DNA from: Sphingobacterium puteale
GTDB taxonomy: Bacteria; Bacteroidota; Bacteroidia; Sphingobacteriales; Sphingobacteriaceae
Direction of reading: 5' to 3'
NCBI RefSeq assembly: GCF_003627955.1
Contig: NZ_RBWS01000007.1
Location: forward strand, 310,001-374,000
Length of the DNA: 64,000 nt
The position numbers and the translations under genes are program-made. This document shows, in pieces, positions 1 to 7,326 of the stretch; the stretch's first letter is position 1; each line of letters starts with the position of its first letter. The notes below the pieces were generated by a model that searched no databases, was not told the origin of the DNA, and was given only the letters and a program-made list of their open reading frames with translations.

Positions 1-330
1 AAAAACAAAGAAATAGAGTACAAATTGAAAGTGCTCGACCTGCTGAAACAGTAAAAATAAAACGACGGAACTGCAACCGCCAATGACCCCGATCAACAGT
101 TCAATATCAATAAACCGGTCAAAAAGGTTTTTGGTGATGTATTTCGCTAAAAAAGATCCCACCCCCATCGAGAACAGGTAGGTACCGATTATAAATGAAA
201 ACTGCTTGACTGAATCTCCCAATAAATAGCTCGCCAATGCACCCGCAACCAGCTCGTAGATGAGCCCGCAAGTAGCAATGACAAATACCGCAAATAAGAG
301 AAAAATGGGCAGATTGCTCTTTTTACCCAT
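1..330 (-). CDS. Membrane-anchored spermidine synthase-like aminopropyltransferase, N-terminal part (runs off window)
   Basis: An open minus-strand frame starts with ATG at 328-330 and is still open at base 1, giving 110 residues. These residues are strongly hydrophobic, with about three membrane segments separated by short polar turns (one near residues 8-35, including FVIATCGLIYELVAG, then two more). This matches the N-terminal membrane domain carried by many bacterial spermidine synthase-like proteins ahead of the catalytic Rossmann domain, which would lie outside the window. Its ATG overlaps the stop codon of the upstream DUF350 gene by 8 nt (ATGGGTAA), so the two are translationally coupled. 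The AdoMet decarboxylase in the same operon would supply decarboxylated AdoMet, the aminopropyl donor. The catalytic domain is inferred from family and context, because it cannot be seen here. Confidence 0.75.
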   Translation of the reverse strand, partial: MGKKSNLPIFLLFAVFVIATCGLIYELVAGALASYLLGDSVKQFSFIIGTYLFSMGVGSFLAKYITKNLFDRFIDIELLIGVIGGCSSVVLFLLFQQVEHFQFVLYFFVF

Positions 331-541
331 GTATTGCCGCAGCTATTATAATCGATATGCCTAATATAAAAGCCGCAAAAACAATCGCCAAAGCCATATT
401 CTTGTTCTTTACGATCTCTTGCCAAGATTGTTCCGGTGTCAACCGCTCGATAAGCCAATAGGCCAGTAGCAATACAGCAATTCCAATAAGCGAATAAATC
501 AATGATGCTGCAATTCCTTTATAAAACAATTCGTAATTCAT
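323..541 (-). CDS. DUF350 family small membrane protein
   Basis: This 72-residue protein has two clear membrane helices, at about residues 10-31 and 49-70, joined by a polar loop containing ERLTPEQSWQEI. Size and hydropathy fit DUF350 (YjfL-type) proteins. It sits 14 nt downstream of the DUF4178 gene, and its stop overlaps the start of the membrane aminopropyltransferase. DUF350 proteins recur beside DUF4178, AdoMet decarboxylase and spermidine synthase-like genes in many bacteria. A role as the membrane subunit of a polyamine-linked complex is inference from that context. No biochemical function is established to my knowledge. Confidence 0.8.
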   Translation of the reverse strand: MNYELFYKGIAASLIYSLIGIAVLLLAYWLIERLTPEQSWQEIVKNKNMALAIVFAAFILGISIIIAAAIHG

Positions 542-555
542 TTTTATATTAATTT

Positions 556-1992
556 TTATTTATGACCTGAACCATATCCACTATAACTACCACCGCTACC
601 GTAAAAGGATCGACGATAATGCGATCTTGATCCTGTATAGGTATGGTCTTCCAAGGTGCTTGTCCGCATTGTAGTCCTGCAATCTCTGGAGGAATTTACA
701 AATAGGTTAACAGCAACAAAAAAGGCGAAAAAAGCAACTAATGCTATCCCCAGCCGATCAAATTTTAAGATATCAAAATAACCCAAGCCTTCTGCCCTAG
801 CCACAAAGTTTTTATTTTTAATCGACAGAATTTGATATCTAAAAATTCCCAAAAGAACAACAACTCCAACTAGACAAAGAATAAAAAAAGTATAACCGGT
901 ACCGCCGTATGTTAATTTATAATCCTCCGTGAGTTCAAAATTAACAGCCATATCGGCGGTACCATTGGCTGCAGAGGTCGCAAAAACAAGGTGGTAAATC
1001 CCCGGTTGGATACGACAAAAATCGACGGTCAATCCACTCGCATAATTAACGTCATTATTCTCGTGTACGGCAGTACCTGCCTCTATAATTTCATTTGTCT
1101 TTTCATTGACCAGTTTGACCAACAGCTGAATGGGGTGGCTTTTAGATTCCGATATCCCATTCAGGACCAGTTTCTTGGGTTTATCACCTTTTAATTCAAA
1201 AGATGCGCCGACAAATTCCGAGTTTGTCTTTTTTCCGGAGAATTTTTCATCAAATTTATACTCATCCTTACTGATCTGTCCCCAATTTAAAAACCAGAAT
1301 AGAGCAGCCAAAAGCAAAATAGCAAAGACACCAATATTTCTCAGCTTACCCCCCACAACTTCCTTTTGGGCAGTGTAGTTATTATAACTATCAAAAATCT
1401 TATAATAAACCTCGTCATCCAGATAAATTCCCTGATAGTACTGTACGTCATTATCAATAAATTCCTGAGAAATAAACCGATCCTCATTAACGGTCTGAAT
1501 GTAAGTATTGGTCGTCGAGGTTGATTGCAGGTCTTCAAATACAAAACCCTCGGCATAGACGACAGTTTGCTCTTCCGTATACTCCAGGTCATAGTGTCTA
1601 TTATTAAATTTACAGGTGTTGCCTTTCGGCAAAAGCATCACCTTTTCCCGTTCTACGGTATGTAAAGCACTAGCATAATCTACACCATCGCTGAAGTAGA
1701 TATCTTCTTTGTTCGCATTTAATCCCACAAACTCATTCCCATATTCGCCATTTTTTGAATAGCGCTGTATCTTAGTGATAATCCAGTAGCTATTTTTCTT
1801 GAAGCGAACAAGTTCTCCCAAAGTAGCCCATTGCATGACCAAGGGAGCTGAAAATTCCTTTACATAGGTTAAGGTTTCAAGTGTCGACCCTTTAAAATAA
1901 CTGTGGCAGTTGGCACAAACGAAGCCCGAAAAATCAGTTACCTCAATTTTGAACTGGTGTAAATGTCCACATTTTTTGCAAATTACATCCAT
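556..1992 (-). CDS. DUF4178 domain protein with zinc ribbon and three membrane segments
   Basis: The protein has 478 residues. Residues 1-30 form a zinc ribbon (C5, C8, C26, C29). This is followed by two DUF4178-like beta-rich regions (about 50-125 and 130-205), a membrane helix at about 219-238, an extracytoplasmic beta-rich region of about 130 residues, then helices at about 367-385 and 414-432. The last 40 residues are rich in Ser, Gly, Tyr and Arg (GSGGSYSGYGSG), which suggests a disordered tail. The gene starts 3 nt after the speD stop and ends 14 nt before DUF350, so it is co-transcribed with both. The function of DUF4178 is unknown. Presence in this operon suggests a membrane-associated partner of polyamine-type chemistry. 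The family assignment is fairly secure, the role is not. Confidence 0.8.
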   Translation of the reverse strand: MDVICKKCGHLHQFKIEVTDFSGFVCANCHSYFKGSTLETLTYVKEFSAPLVMQWATLGELVRFKKNSYWIITKIQRYSKNGEYGNEFVGLNANKEDIYFSDGVDYASALHTVEREKVMLLPKGNTCKFNNRHYDLEYTEEQTVVYAEGFVFEDLQSTSTTNTYIQTVNEDRFISQEFIDNDVQYYQGIYLDDEVYYKIFDSYNNYTAQKEVVGGKLRNIGVFAILLLAALFWFLNWGQISKDEYKFDEKFSGKKTNSEFVGASFELKGDKPKKLVLNGISESKSHPIQLLVKLVNEKTNEIIEAGTAVHENNDVNYASGLTVDFCRIQPGIYHLVFATSAANGTADMAVNFELTEDYKLTYGGTGYTFFILCLVGVVVLLGIFRYQILSIKNKNFVARAEGLGYFDILKFDRLGIALVAFFAFFVAVNLFVNSSRDCRTTMRTSTLEDHTYTGSRSHYRRSFYGSGGSYSGYGSGHK

Positions 1993-1995
1993 AAG

Positions 1996-2355
1996 CTACC
2001 GATTAACCACAGTTTCATTCATAACTATTGCATTAAAATAAGTTTTAAAGAGCTTACCCAAATACAAAACTTTTTCACTGTTATCTTTCAGATAATTACA
2101 GAGATAGACATCTAATGTCAATTGTCCATACTCAGGCCAGGTATGGATACAGATATGCGATTCCATTAAACAAATTGCAGCGGTAAATCCACCGCCCTCA
2201 AAAGAATGGGTGGAAATACCTACAATTTGCAAATTATGGATACTCATCTGCTTTTTGGTAAATTCCAAAAAAGCATCCATGGTTGTCAACAACGATATCT
2301 CCTCTACCTGCAATGTCATCAACAGGTGTTTTCCGGGAGTATACTTTTCGTTCAT
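1996..2355 (-). CDS. speD: S-adenosylmethionine decarboxylase proenzyme
   Basis: This 119-residue protein has the size of bacterial class 1b AdoMet decarboxylase. The self-cleavage motif is intact: ESHICIHTWPEYG, with Glu65-Ser66 as the processing site (Ser66 becomes the pyruvoyl group), His71 as the processing catalytic residue and Cys86 as the likely proton donor. This spacing matches the Thermotoga enzyme (Ser63, His68, Cys83). The enzyme makes decarboxylated AdoMet, the aminopropyl donor for spermidine synthesis. It is the first gene of a four-gene minus-strand operon with DUF4178, DUF350 and a spermidine synthase-like membrane protein. A promoter box lies about 30 nt upstream. Confidence 0.9.
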   Translation of the reverse strand: MNEKYTPGKHLLMTLQVEEISLLTTMDAFLEFTKKQMSIHNLQIVGISTHSFEGGGFTAAICLMESHICIHTWPEYGQLTLDVYLCNYLKDNSEKVLYLGKLFKTYFNAIVMNETVVNR

Positions 2356-2383
2356 CAGAAATAACTGGATAAATTAAACATTT

Positions 2384-2391
2384 CAAATATA
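2384..2391 (-). promoter_or_regulatory. Promoter -7 box for the speD operon
   Basis: The minus strand reads TATATTTG, a perfect match to the Bacteroidota -7 consensus TAnnTTTG, 28 nt upstream of the speD ATG. The -33 element is poor: TTTG occurs only 11 nt upstream, which is too close. Confidence 0.6.
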
Positions 2392-2436
2392 GAAAGTTTT
2401 ACCAAATTTTTCTATTACCAAGGTCAATCATTTCAC

Positions 2437-4194
2437 TCAATGGTTATTTAAGGGTTCTTCTTTCGCCACCCGTATACCATCATCTATCAGTTTTTTCAGG
2501 CTAGGCCGAATTGTAATAATAGCTTTAAGCTTACCTTGGGCACTTTCAGCTAAGTCGTAGGCATGATTCGCCCAGGCGATCTCATAAAGTTCTACCAGCG
2601 CGAGCCAGTTATCTGTAATTTCAGCAGACAACTGATCAAAGATATCCGTCCAACGCTCCGTATCAAATGATCCCGACCGAAGCGCTCCGATCAGCGCATG
2701 CAAGGAAAGCAATTTTGAATCTTCATTCTGTGTATACAATACCGCCGATGGCTCTGCGATCTCTTCGCCAACGGTCTCATAAGCATCTTTATCAGCTGCA
2801 CCTGCAAAGACTGAAATAATCTCCGTACCAACAGCCATGTCGTAAGTCCCCCATTCCGGTTTAAAATAAATTTCCATCCGGTCATTTCGATAGACTTCGC
2901 AATCTTCAAACGAAATCAACACAGCTTTGCCCCCTTGACGCACAACCTTCAAAACAATACCCTCAACCACGATCCCTGAAGAATAACGCAAAGAACATCG
3001 CTTTCCTTGATTAATGCCATAAGCGCTCAATTCTTCTTCTGAGAAGTCGGCCAGGTCTTTGTTGCTGTCTACCAAGTAACCAACCGGAGAACCAAATCCC
3101 TCCCGATGATAACTGATACCGTGTCCTTCTAATTGCTTCCCAGTGCACGCCAATGCCGTGGGCCCTGTTGTCTGTATATAGGAAATAGACTGGTCTGCAT
3201 TTGCCGCTTTAAAAACACCTGACACCTGCAATCCAGAACTATAAACTGCAGTACATACAGCCTGACAGTCAATCGCTTTTTCCAAACTCTGCTTACCTCC
3301 AAGCCGGAAAGCCATGGTATCGGCAAACTGATTCAGGACATCCATTAAATGTTCGAAATCTGGTGTAACAAACAATTGCGGCTGTGGCTTAGTAATGTCA
3401 TAGGTATATGCGATAGTATTTAAATCATAAGGTAGCTTTGGTACCGATTTTTGCATACAACTGGCACTTTCGCCGATGGAAGACAGTAAGCCTGCACCAT
3501 AAATCTTAGGATCATCAAGACTACCGATCAGACCATACTCCACAGTCCACCAATGCAACCTACTCAACAAAGCCATTTCCGAAGGTTCGCCCATATTGTC
3601 CTGTACAGTCTTCAATTTATTTTCAGCTTCCGCCAATTCGGTTTCAGTTGTACCCGCTTGCTCTTTTAAAATTGATAAATGGCGAATAGCCTCATACAAT
3701 TCAAAATCCTTCCGGGACGACAATGCTTTTGTCCCGATTTCACCAAAGTACTGCAAATAAACGGCATAATCGGGCTCACCTATGATCGGTGCATGGCCAG
3801 ATGATTCATGAATGATATCCGGTGCGGGCGTATATTCAATATGTTCTAATTGTCGGATATCTGCAGCTATAACCAATACCCGATGTGCCTGAAATTCCAT
3901 AAAAGCTGCAGGTGGTATAAATCCATCAACCGTTACAGCTCCCCAACCGATTAATTTCAAACTATCGTTCATTTGTTGCAGATCCGGTATATGCGCAATG
4001 GAGAGCCCCGCTTTCTTCAATCCCGGTATGTATGGGTAATAAGCAACATCTTTTAAAAAGGAATAATTCTGACGCATGACATAGCGCCACAAGGCTTGGT
4101 CCAAAGCGGTATAACGTTCGTATTGCTGGGCGACTACATAGCGCTTTAAGTGTTTGGGCAGCTGCTCCAAAACAATATTATTATATGTTTCCAT
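2437..4194 (-). CDS. phhA: Phenylalanine-4-hydroxylase (aromatic amino acid hydroxylase), long form
   Basis: The 585-residue protein has an N-terminal tetrahydrobiopterin-dependent aromatic amino acid hydroxylase domain (about 20-300). The iron ligands are visible: His129 and His134 in IIHESSGHAP, and Glu219 in WTVEYGLIGS. It would convert phenylalanine to tyrosine. Simple bacterial PhhA proteins have about 260-300 residues, so the roughly 270-residue C-terminal extension is notable. It shows no motif I recognise and is not an ACT domain by eye. Long forms of this kind occur in Bacteroidota. The gene lies 132 nt downstream of tyrS on the same strand with no terminator between them. The two may share transcription, or phhA may also have a weak promoter of its own in that gap. 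Confidence 0.9.
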   Translation of the reverse strand: METYNNIVLEQLPKHLKRYVVAQQYERYTALDQALWRYVMRQNYSFLKDVAYYPYIPGLKKAGLSIAHIPDLQQMNDSLKLIGWGAVTVDGFIPPAAFMEFQAHRVLVIAADIRQLEHIEYTPAPDIIHESSGHAPIIGEPDYAVYLQYFGEIGTKALSSRKDFELYEAIRHLSILKEQAGTTETELAEAENKLKTVQDNMGEPSEMALLSRLHWWTVEYGLIGSLDDPKIYGAGLLSSIGESASCMQKSVPKLPYDLNTIAYTYDITKPQPQLFVTPDFEHLMDVLNQFADTMAFRLGGKQSLEKAIDCQAVCTAVYSSGLQVSGVFKAANADQSISYIQTTGPTALACTGKQLEGHGISYHREGFGSPVGYLVDSNKDLADFSEEELSAYGINQGKRCSLRYSSGIVVEGIVLKVVRQGGKAVLISFEDCEVYRNDRMEIYFKPEWGTYDMAVGTEIISVFAGAADKDAYETVGEEIAEPSAVLYTQNEDSKLLSLHALIGALRSGSFDTERWTDIFDQLSAEITDNWLALVELYEIAWANHAYDLAESAQGKLKAIITIRPSLKKLIDDGIRVAKEEPLNNH

Positions 4195-4326
4195 TTATAA
4201 TCGGTATCAAAATAAAGTGCGAGACTTTGTATGAAGGTAGGAAATATTTATGGTTCCCAAAAGACCAACCTTACATTCCCTCACTTTTTTACAAAATATA
4301 TTAAAGGTATGACTCATAAAACCTTC

Positions 4327-5529
4327 CTAAACAAATCTAAAAAAACTTCTTTTTCCTAATTTAATTCTAAAACCAGTTTCCAAGTCAACGGGCATATCAG
4401 GATCCAGACATTTGTTCGAATCAATCTGTACTGCCCCCTCAGCAATTAGTCTGCGCAGAGCGGACTTGCTCAGATCTTTCTTTAAAAAGTGACAAAGGTC
4501 GACGAGTTTTGCAACAGAACCCAATTGCGCATGAACATGTTGCAACGATACCTCTTCAAAACTTTTATTATCGAATGATTTTTGCTGGAACTGTTTAGCA
4601 AAAAAATCCAATGCATTTGCAGCTGCCCGCGGATCATGATATTGAGCCACAAGATTATATGCAATAAGCTTTTTGACTTCCATCGGGTTTTCGCCTATTT
4701 CCATCCGTGATTTTAGTTCCTTCTTTTCCGCCGGGGTAAAGTCTGTCGTTAGGTCAATATAATCTGGGATTAAGCCATCGGGAATAGACATCGCTTTGCC
4801 AAACATTTCATTCGGTTCATCCAACAGCCCAATGGTATTGTGCAGCGATTTGCTCATTTTCTCTTTGCCGTCCAATCCTCTGAGCAGCGGCATACATAAG
4901 ACAAGCTGAGGATCGAGATTAAAAGATTCCTGAAGCTGGCGCCCCATTGTACAATTAAACAATTGATCTGTTCCCCCCATTTCAATATCGCTTTTGATAT
5001 GTACGGAATCAAACCCCTGCAATATTGGATAGATAAGTTCATGCATGGCGATCGGCTGATTGTCTGTAAAGCGCTTATGAAAATCATGCCGCTGCATAAG
5101 CTGCGCGACCGTCACTTTTGAAACAAGCTGAATAACCTCCGCAAAATCCAATTGATCCAACCAATCACCATTAAAGACAACTTTTGTCTTCGACATATCG
5201 ATAATTTTGGCTAACTGTGCGATATAAGTAGCGGCATTGTCAGCTATTTTTTCCTGACTCAAGGGTTGGCGCGCTTTATTTTTGCCTGTTGGATCCCCTA
5301 TACGCGCGGTAAAACTCCCAACCAAAACGACGATTTGATGGCCCAGTTCCTGAAATTGCTTAAGCTTTTTCAACACCACAGCATGCCCCAAATGAAGGTC
5401 TGGAGCCGTAGGATCAAACCCCAGTTTAATAATCAGCGGACGCCGAGTTTCTTTGGATCGTTGCAACTTGGACCTCAGCCCATCCTTTGGCAACATAATT
5501 TCAATGTTTTCTTCTAAATCTGTTAACAT
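4327..5529 (-). CDS. tyrS: Tyrosyl-tRNA synthetase
   Basis: This 400-residue class I aminoacyl-tRNA synthetase charges tRNA-Tyr. Visible signatures are HLGH (46-49, the HIGH motif), GSFTARIGDPTGK (71-83), the tyrosine-site segment GGTDQ near 185-189 and KMSKS (224-228). A C-terminal S4 RNA-binding domain (about 335-395) contains KKDLSKSALRRLIAEGAVQID. Length and motif order are normal for bacterial TyrRS. The gene is preceded by an intrinsic terminator only about 20 nt before its ATG and, further upstream, by a leader ORF rich in Phe and Tyr codons. I therefore infer regulation by transcription attenuation in response to Tyr-tRNA charging. phhA, which makes tyrosine, follows on the same strand. 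Confidence 0.96.
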   Translation of the reverse strand: MLTDLEENIEIMLPKDGLRSKLQRSKETRRPLIIKLGFDPTAPDLHLGHAVVLKKLKQFQELGHQIVVLVGSFTARIGDPTGKNKARQPLSQEKIADNAATYIAQLAKIIDMSKTKVVFNGDWLDQLDFAEVIQLVSKVTVAQLMQRHDFHKRFTDNQPIAMHELIYPILQGFDSVHIKSDIEMGGTDQLFNCTMGRQLQESFNLDPQLVLCMPLLRGLDGKEKMSKSLHNTIGLLDEPNEMFGKAMSIPDGLIPDYIDLTTDFTPAEKKELKSRMEIGENPMEVKKLIAYNLVAQYHDPRAAANALDFFAKQFQQKSFDNKSFEEVSLQHVHAQLGSVAKLVDLCHFLKKDLSKSALRRLIAEGAVQIDSNKCLDPDMPVDLETGFRIKLGKRSFFRFV

Positions 5530-5547
5530 AATGCTATAAAAACAAAA

Positions 5548-5572
5548 AAGCCCGAACGTTATGTTCGGGCTT
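5548..5572 (-). terminator. Intrinsic terminator / attenuator upstream of tyrS
   Basis: A perfect 10-bp stem (AAGCCCGAAC / GTTCGGGCTT, loop 5558-5562) is followed on the minus strand by a T-rich tract. It lies directly before tyrS. Its 5' arm can pair instead with GTTCGGG in the leader ORF (5620-5626), which would form an antiterminator. The position between promoter and tyrS, rather than after a gene, marks it as an attenuator. Confidence 0.85.
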
Positions 5573-5602
5573 AGCTATATAAATAATTAAATTTTCTAAA
5601 TT

Positions 5603-5689
5603 TTAATAGGCATAAGGTTCCCGAACTACTATCGGGAGATAATAATTAAAGAAAAATGGAAGACGTAATATGTTGTTCATTTTCTTCAT
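5603..5689 (-). CDS. Leader peptide of the tyrS attenuator (Phe/Tyr-rich)
   Basis: A 28-codon ORF starts at ATG 5689 (a second in-frame ATG lies at 5680) and stops with TAA at 5603-5605. It contains Pro-Phe-Phe-Phe-Asn-Tyr-Tyr at residues 11-17 and ends Tyr-Ala-Tyr: three Phe and four Tyr codons in 28. Downstream of the Tyr-Tyr pair the coding sequence itself forms a hairpin (TCCCGA 5637-5632 with TCGGGA 5624-5619). The 3' arm of that hairpin is complementary to the 5' arm of the terminator. This is the arrangement of classical amino-acid attenuators: stalling at Tyr codons would mask segment 1, allow 2:3 pairing and prevent termination. A promoter fits immediately upstream. Translation of the peptide is inferred, not shown. 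Confidence 0.8.
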   Translation of the reverse strand: MKKMNNILRLPFFFNYYLPIVVREPYAY

Positions 5690-5697
5690 TGCCAAGG

Positions 5698-5728
5698 CAA
5701 ATGTAATGTTATAATTTCAATATTCAAA
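5698..5728 (-). promoter_or_regulatory. Promoter of the tyrS leader
   Basis: On the minus strand TTTG (5728-5725), a 19-nt spacer, and TACATTTG (5705-5698) match the Bacteroidota -33/-7 pattern TTTG-N19-TAnnTTTG. The expected transcription start lies around 5690-5693, so the leader ORF begins almost at the 5' end of the transcript. Confidence 0.75.
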
Positions 5729-5846
5729 AAAGCCACGATAATTTAGTAATACCATCCCCTCTTATTCAATACCACATAATATCTGACTCCAATCAGCTCT
5801 TATCAGCCGCCCAATTACACCCTATCCTCTCCTATTAAAAACTCAA

Positions 5847-6716
5847 CTACACGTTATTCTCATCTCCTTTTTTCGATCCACTGCCATTGCTTTTCTCCAG
5901 TAATTTACCCTCGGCATTATATACATATCTCTCAACTCGGCCATTTCGTTTTTTCTCAACAATTTTCTTCAATAATAATTGGTTCTTAAAATATTCCCTA
6001 TAGCTCGAACCATTGGATTTGTACAGACGCTCGACAAGATTATTATGCTGATATAAGTCGGTATAATTGACGTTATCTTTTTTATAGGTATGTTTAAGCA
6101 GTTGGCCGTTCCTATTGAAAGACTTCGATTCGACGACCTGACCGACACAATCCAACTTCGCTTTATAAAGTAACTTGTTATCCAGGCCATACTCCGATTT
6201 ACTGTGGTCAAACTCATTTTCAATGGTATAGTAGCTGTCAAAAAAAGTCTTTAATACTTTCTTCTTCCCGATATTAGGTTGATAAATCACGATCTTTTCC
6301 TGACTGATTTTACCGTTTCGGAAATCACGCTGTACACTTGAAGTATCCGTAATTGTATACTGAAAATCCAATGTCGCATCAGTCTGCACATCCATTTGCT
6401 GCATTACACCATGCCTGACCTGAACCACAGCACGCTTTCCCTCCTTTTCAATCTTAAAATTTCCATCCACTAAACCATCTTTGTTGACCGCAATAAAGGC
6501 ATTAGAGGGGCCCATAAATTGATTTTGCTGCACAATATATTTTCCCTGCTTCAATTTAGTGACTTGTCCTTTTTCAACGATGTTAATAGTGTCTTTTGGA
6601 GATTCTGATAAATGTAACTGATACCTGTCTTTATCCAATCGGACATACTCCTGAGCTACGGCTATTTGTCCCAACAAAGCAATACATGGGAACAAGAAAA
6701 ATTTCAATTTCGACAT
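5847..6716 (-). CDS. Exported protein with YwqK/MORN-like repeats, unknown function
   Basis: The start is set at the ATG at 6716, because the protein then opens with a clear signal peptide (MSKLKFFLFPCIALLGQIAVAQ, cut after AVA-Q); a longer reading adds 21 implausible residues. The mature part has about 268 residues. Residues about 150-280 hold short repeats of the form x-Y/F-N-x-x-G-x-L-L-x-x (for example SFNRNGQLLK, VYNAEGKLLEK), as in YwqK/MORN-type cell-surface proteins. The C-terminus is polar (KSNGSGSKKGDENN). It is probably periplasmic or surface-exposed. It stands alone upstream of the tyrS leader promoter on the same strand. No enzyme motif is visible. Confidence 0.7.
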   Translation of the reverse strand: MSKLKFFLFPCIALLGQIAVAQEYVRLDKDRYQLHLSESPKDTINIVEKGQVTKLKQGKYIVQQNQFMGPSNAFIAVNKDGLVDGNFKIEKEGKRAVVQVRHGVMQQMDVQTDATLDFQYTITDTSSVQRDFRNGKISQEKIVIYQPNIGKKKVLKTFFDSYYTIENEFDHSKSEYGLDNKLLYKAKLDCVGQVVESKSFNRNGQLLKHTYKKDNVNYTDLYQHNNLVERLYKSNGSSYREYFKNQLLLKKIVEKKRNGRVERYVYNAEGKLLEKSNGSGSKKGDENNV

Positions 6717-6893
6717 ATTGTAATAAATTTGTTGCAAAACATATATTACAATTATTACACCAAAAAACCACAAGTCCACATGAAACTAGATTCAAACAGG
6801 GAATATAAAGCACTAACACGACAGCATAAAGACAAAAAAAGGAGAAATATCCTTAGATAGATCTCCTCATGTTTTATTCAGGGACTGATTGTA

Positions 6894-7313
6894 TTAGACA
6901 GACTCAAGGTATTGCGCATAGCAATACCCTTCTTCATTATCGTTGGTGCGCACTAACCACCATTGCTCATTAGCTTTGCTGATCAATGTGATAATTTCAC
7001 CCTTCGCTGCTTTTCCTACAATAGGCTGGTCAGTTCCGGGGCCTTTTCGAATATTTAAGTTGCTATTCTCGGTGATTACCTTTACCTGGCTTCCGGGCAC
7101 TTCTGTAGCCACATCAACATTTAAGACAACATCACCGGTCTGGAAGTTGGGATCTATATTTCCATAAATTTCCCACAATTTATTTTTCACATCAGCGGTC
7201 GGTGCAGTACCCCTAATCTGAAGCACACCATCCATTTCAGCGTAATTCAGATCATTAACTCCTGAAGATTGCGCAGTATCCAAAAGAACTTTATATTTTT
7301 CTTGTAATGACAT
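6894..7313 (-). CDS. SH3b domain protein with BON-like N-terminal half
   Basis: The protein has 139 residues and no signal peptide. Residues about 1-70 resemble a BON-like alpha/beta unit (DGVLQIRGTAPTADVKNKLW). Residues about 78-138 form a bacterial SH3 domain with the usual start NLNIRKGPGTDQPIVGKAAKG and end WWLVRTNDNEEGYCYAQYL. SH3b domains often bind peptidoglycan or mediate protein contacts. The gene starts 13 nt after the BON lipoprotein gene, so they form a two-gene operon. The product may act in the cell envelope, although its export route is not visible in the sequence. Confidence 0.8.
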   Translation of the reverse strand: MSLQEKYKVLLDTAQSSGVNDLNYAEMDGVLQIRGTAPTADVKNKLWEIYGNIDPNFQTGDVVLNVDVATEVPGSQVKVITENSNLNIRKGPGTDQPIVGKAAKGEIITLISKANEQWWLVRTNDNEEGYCYAQYLESV

Positions 7314-7326
7314 AATTTTTGCTATT

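Noticed and set aside
6717..6779. Longer start for the exported repeat protein
   Set aside because: The 21 extra residues precede a good signal peptide and have no role; ATG 6716 is better.
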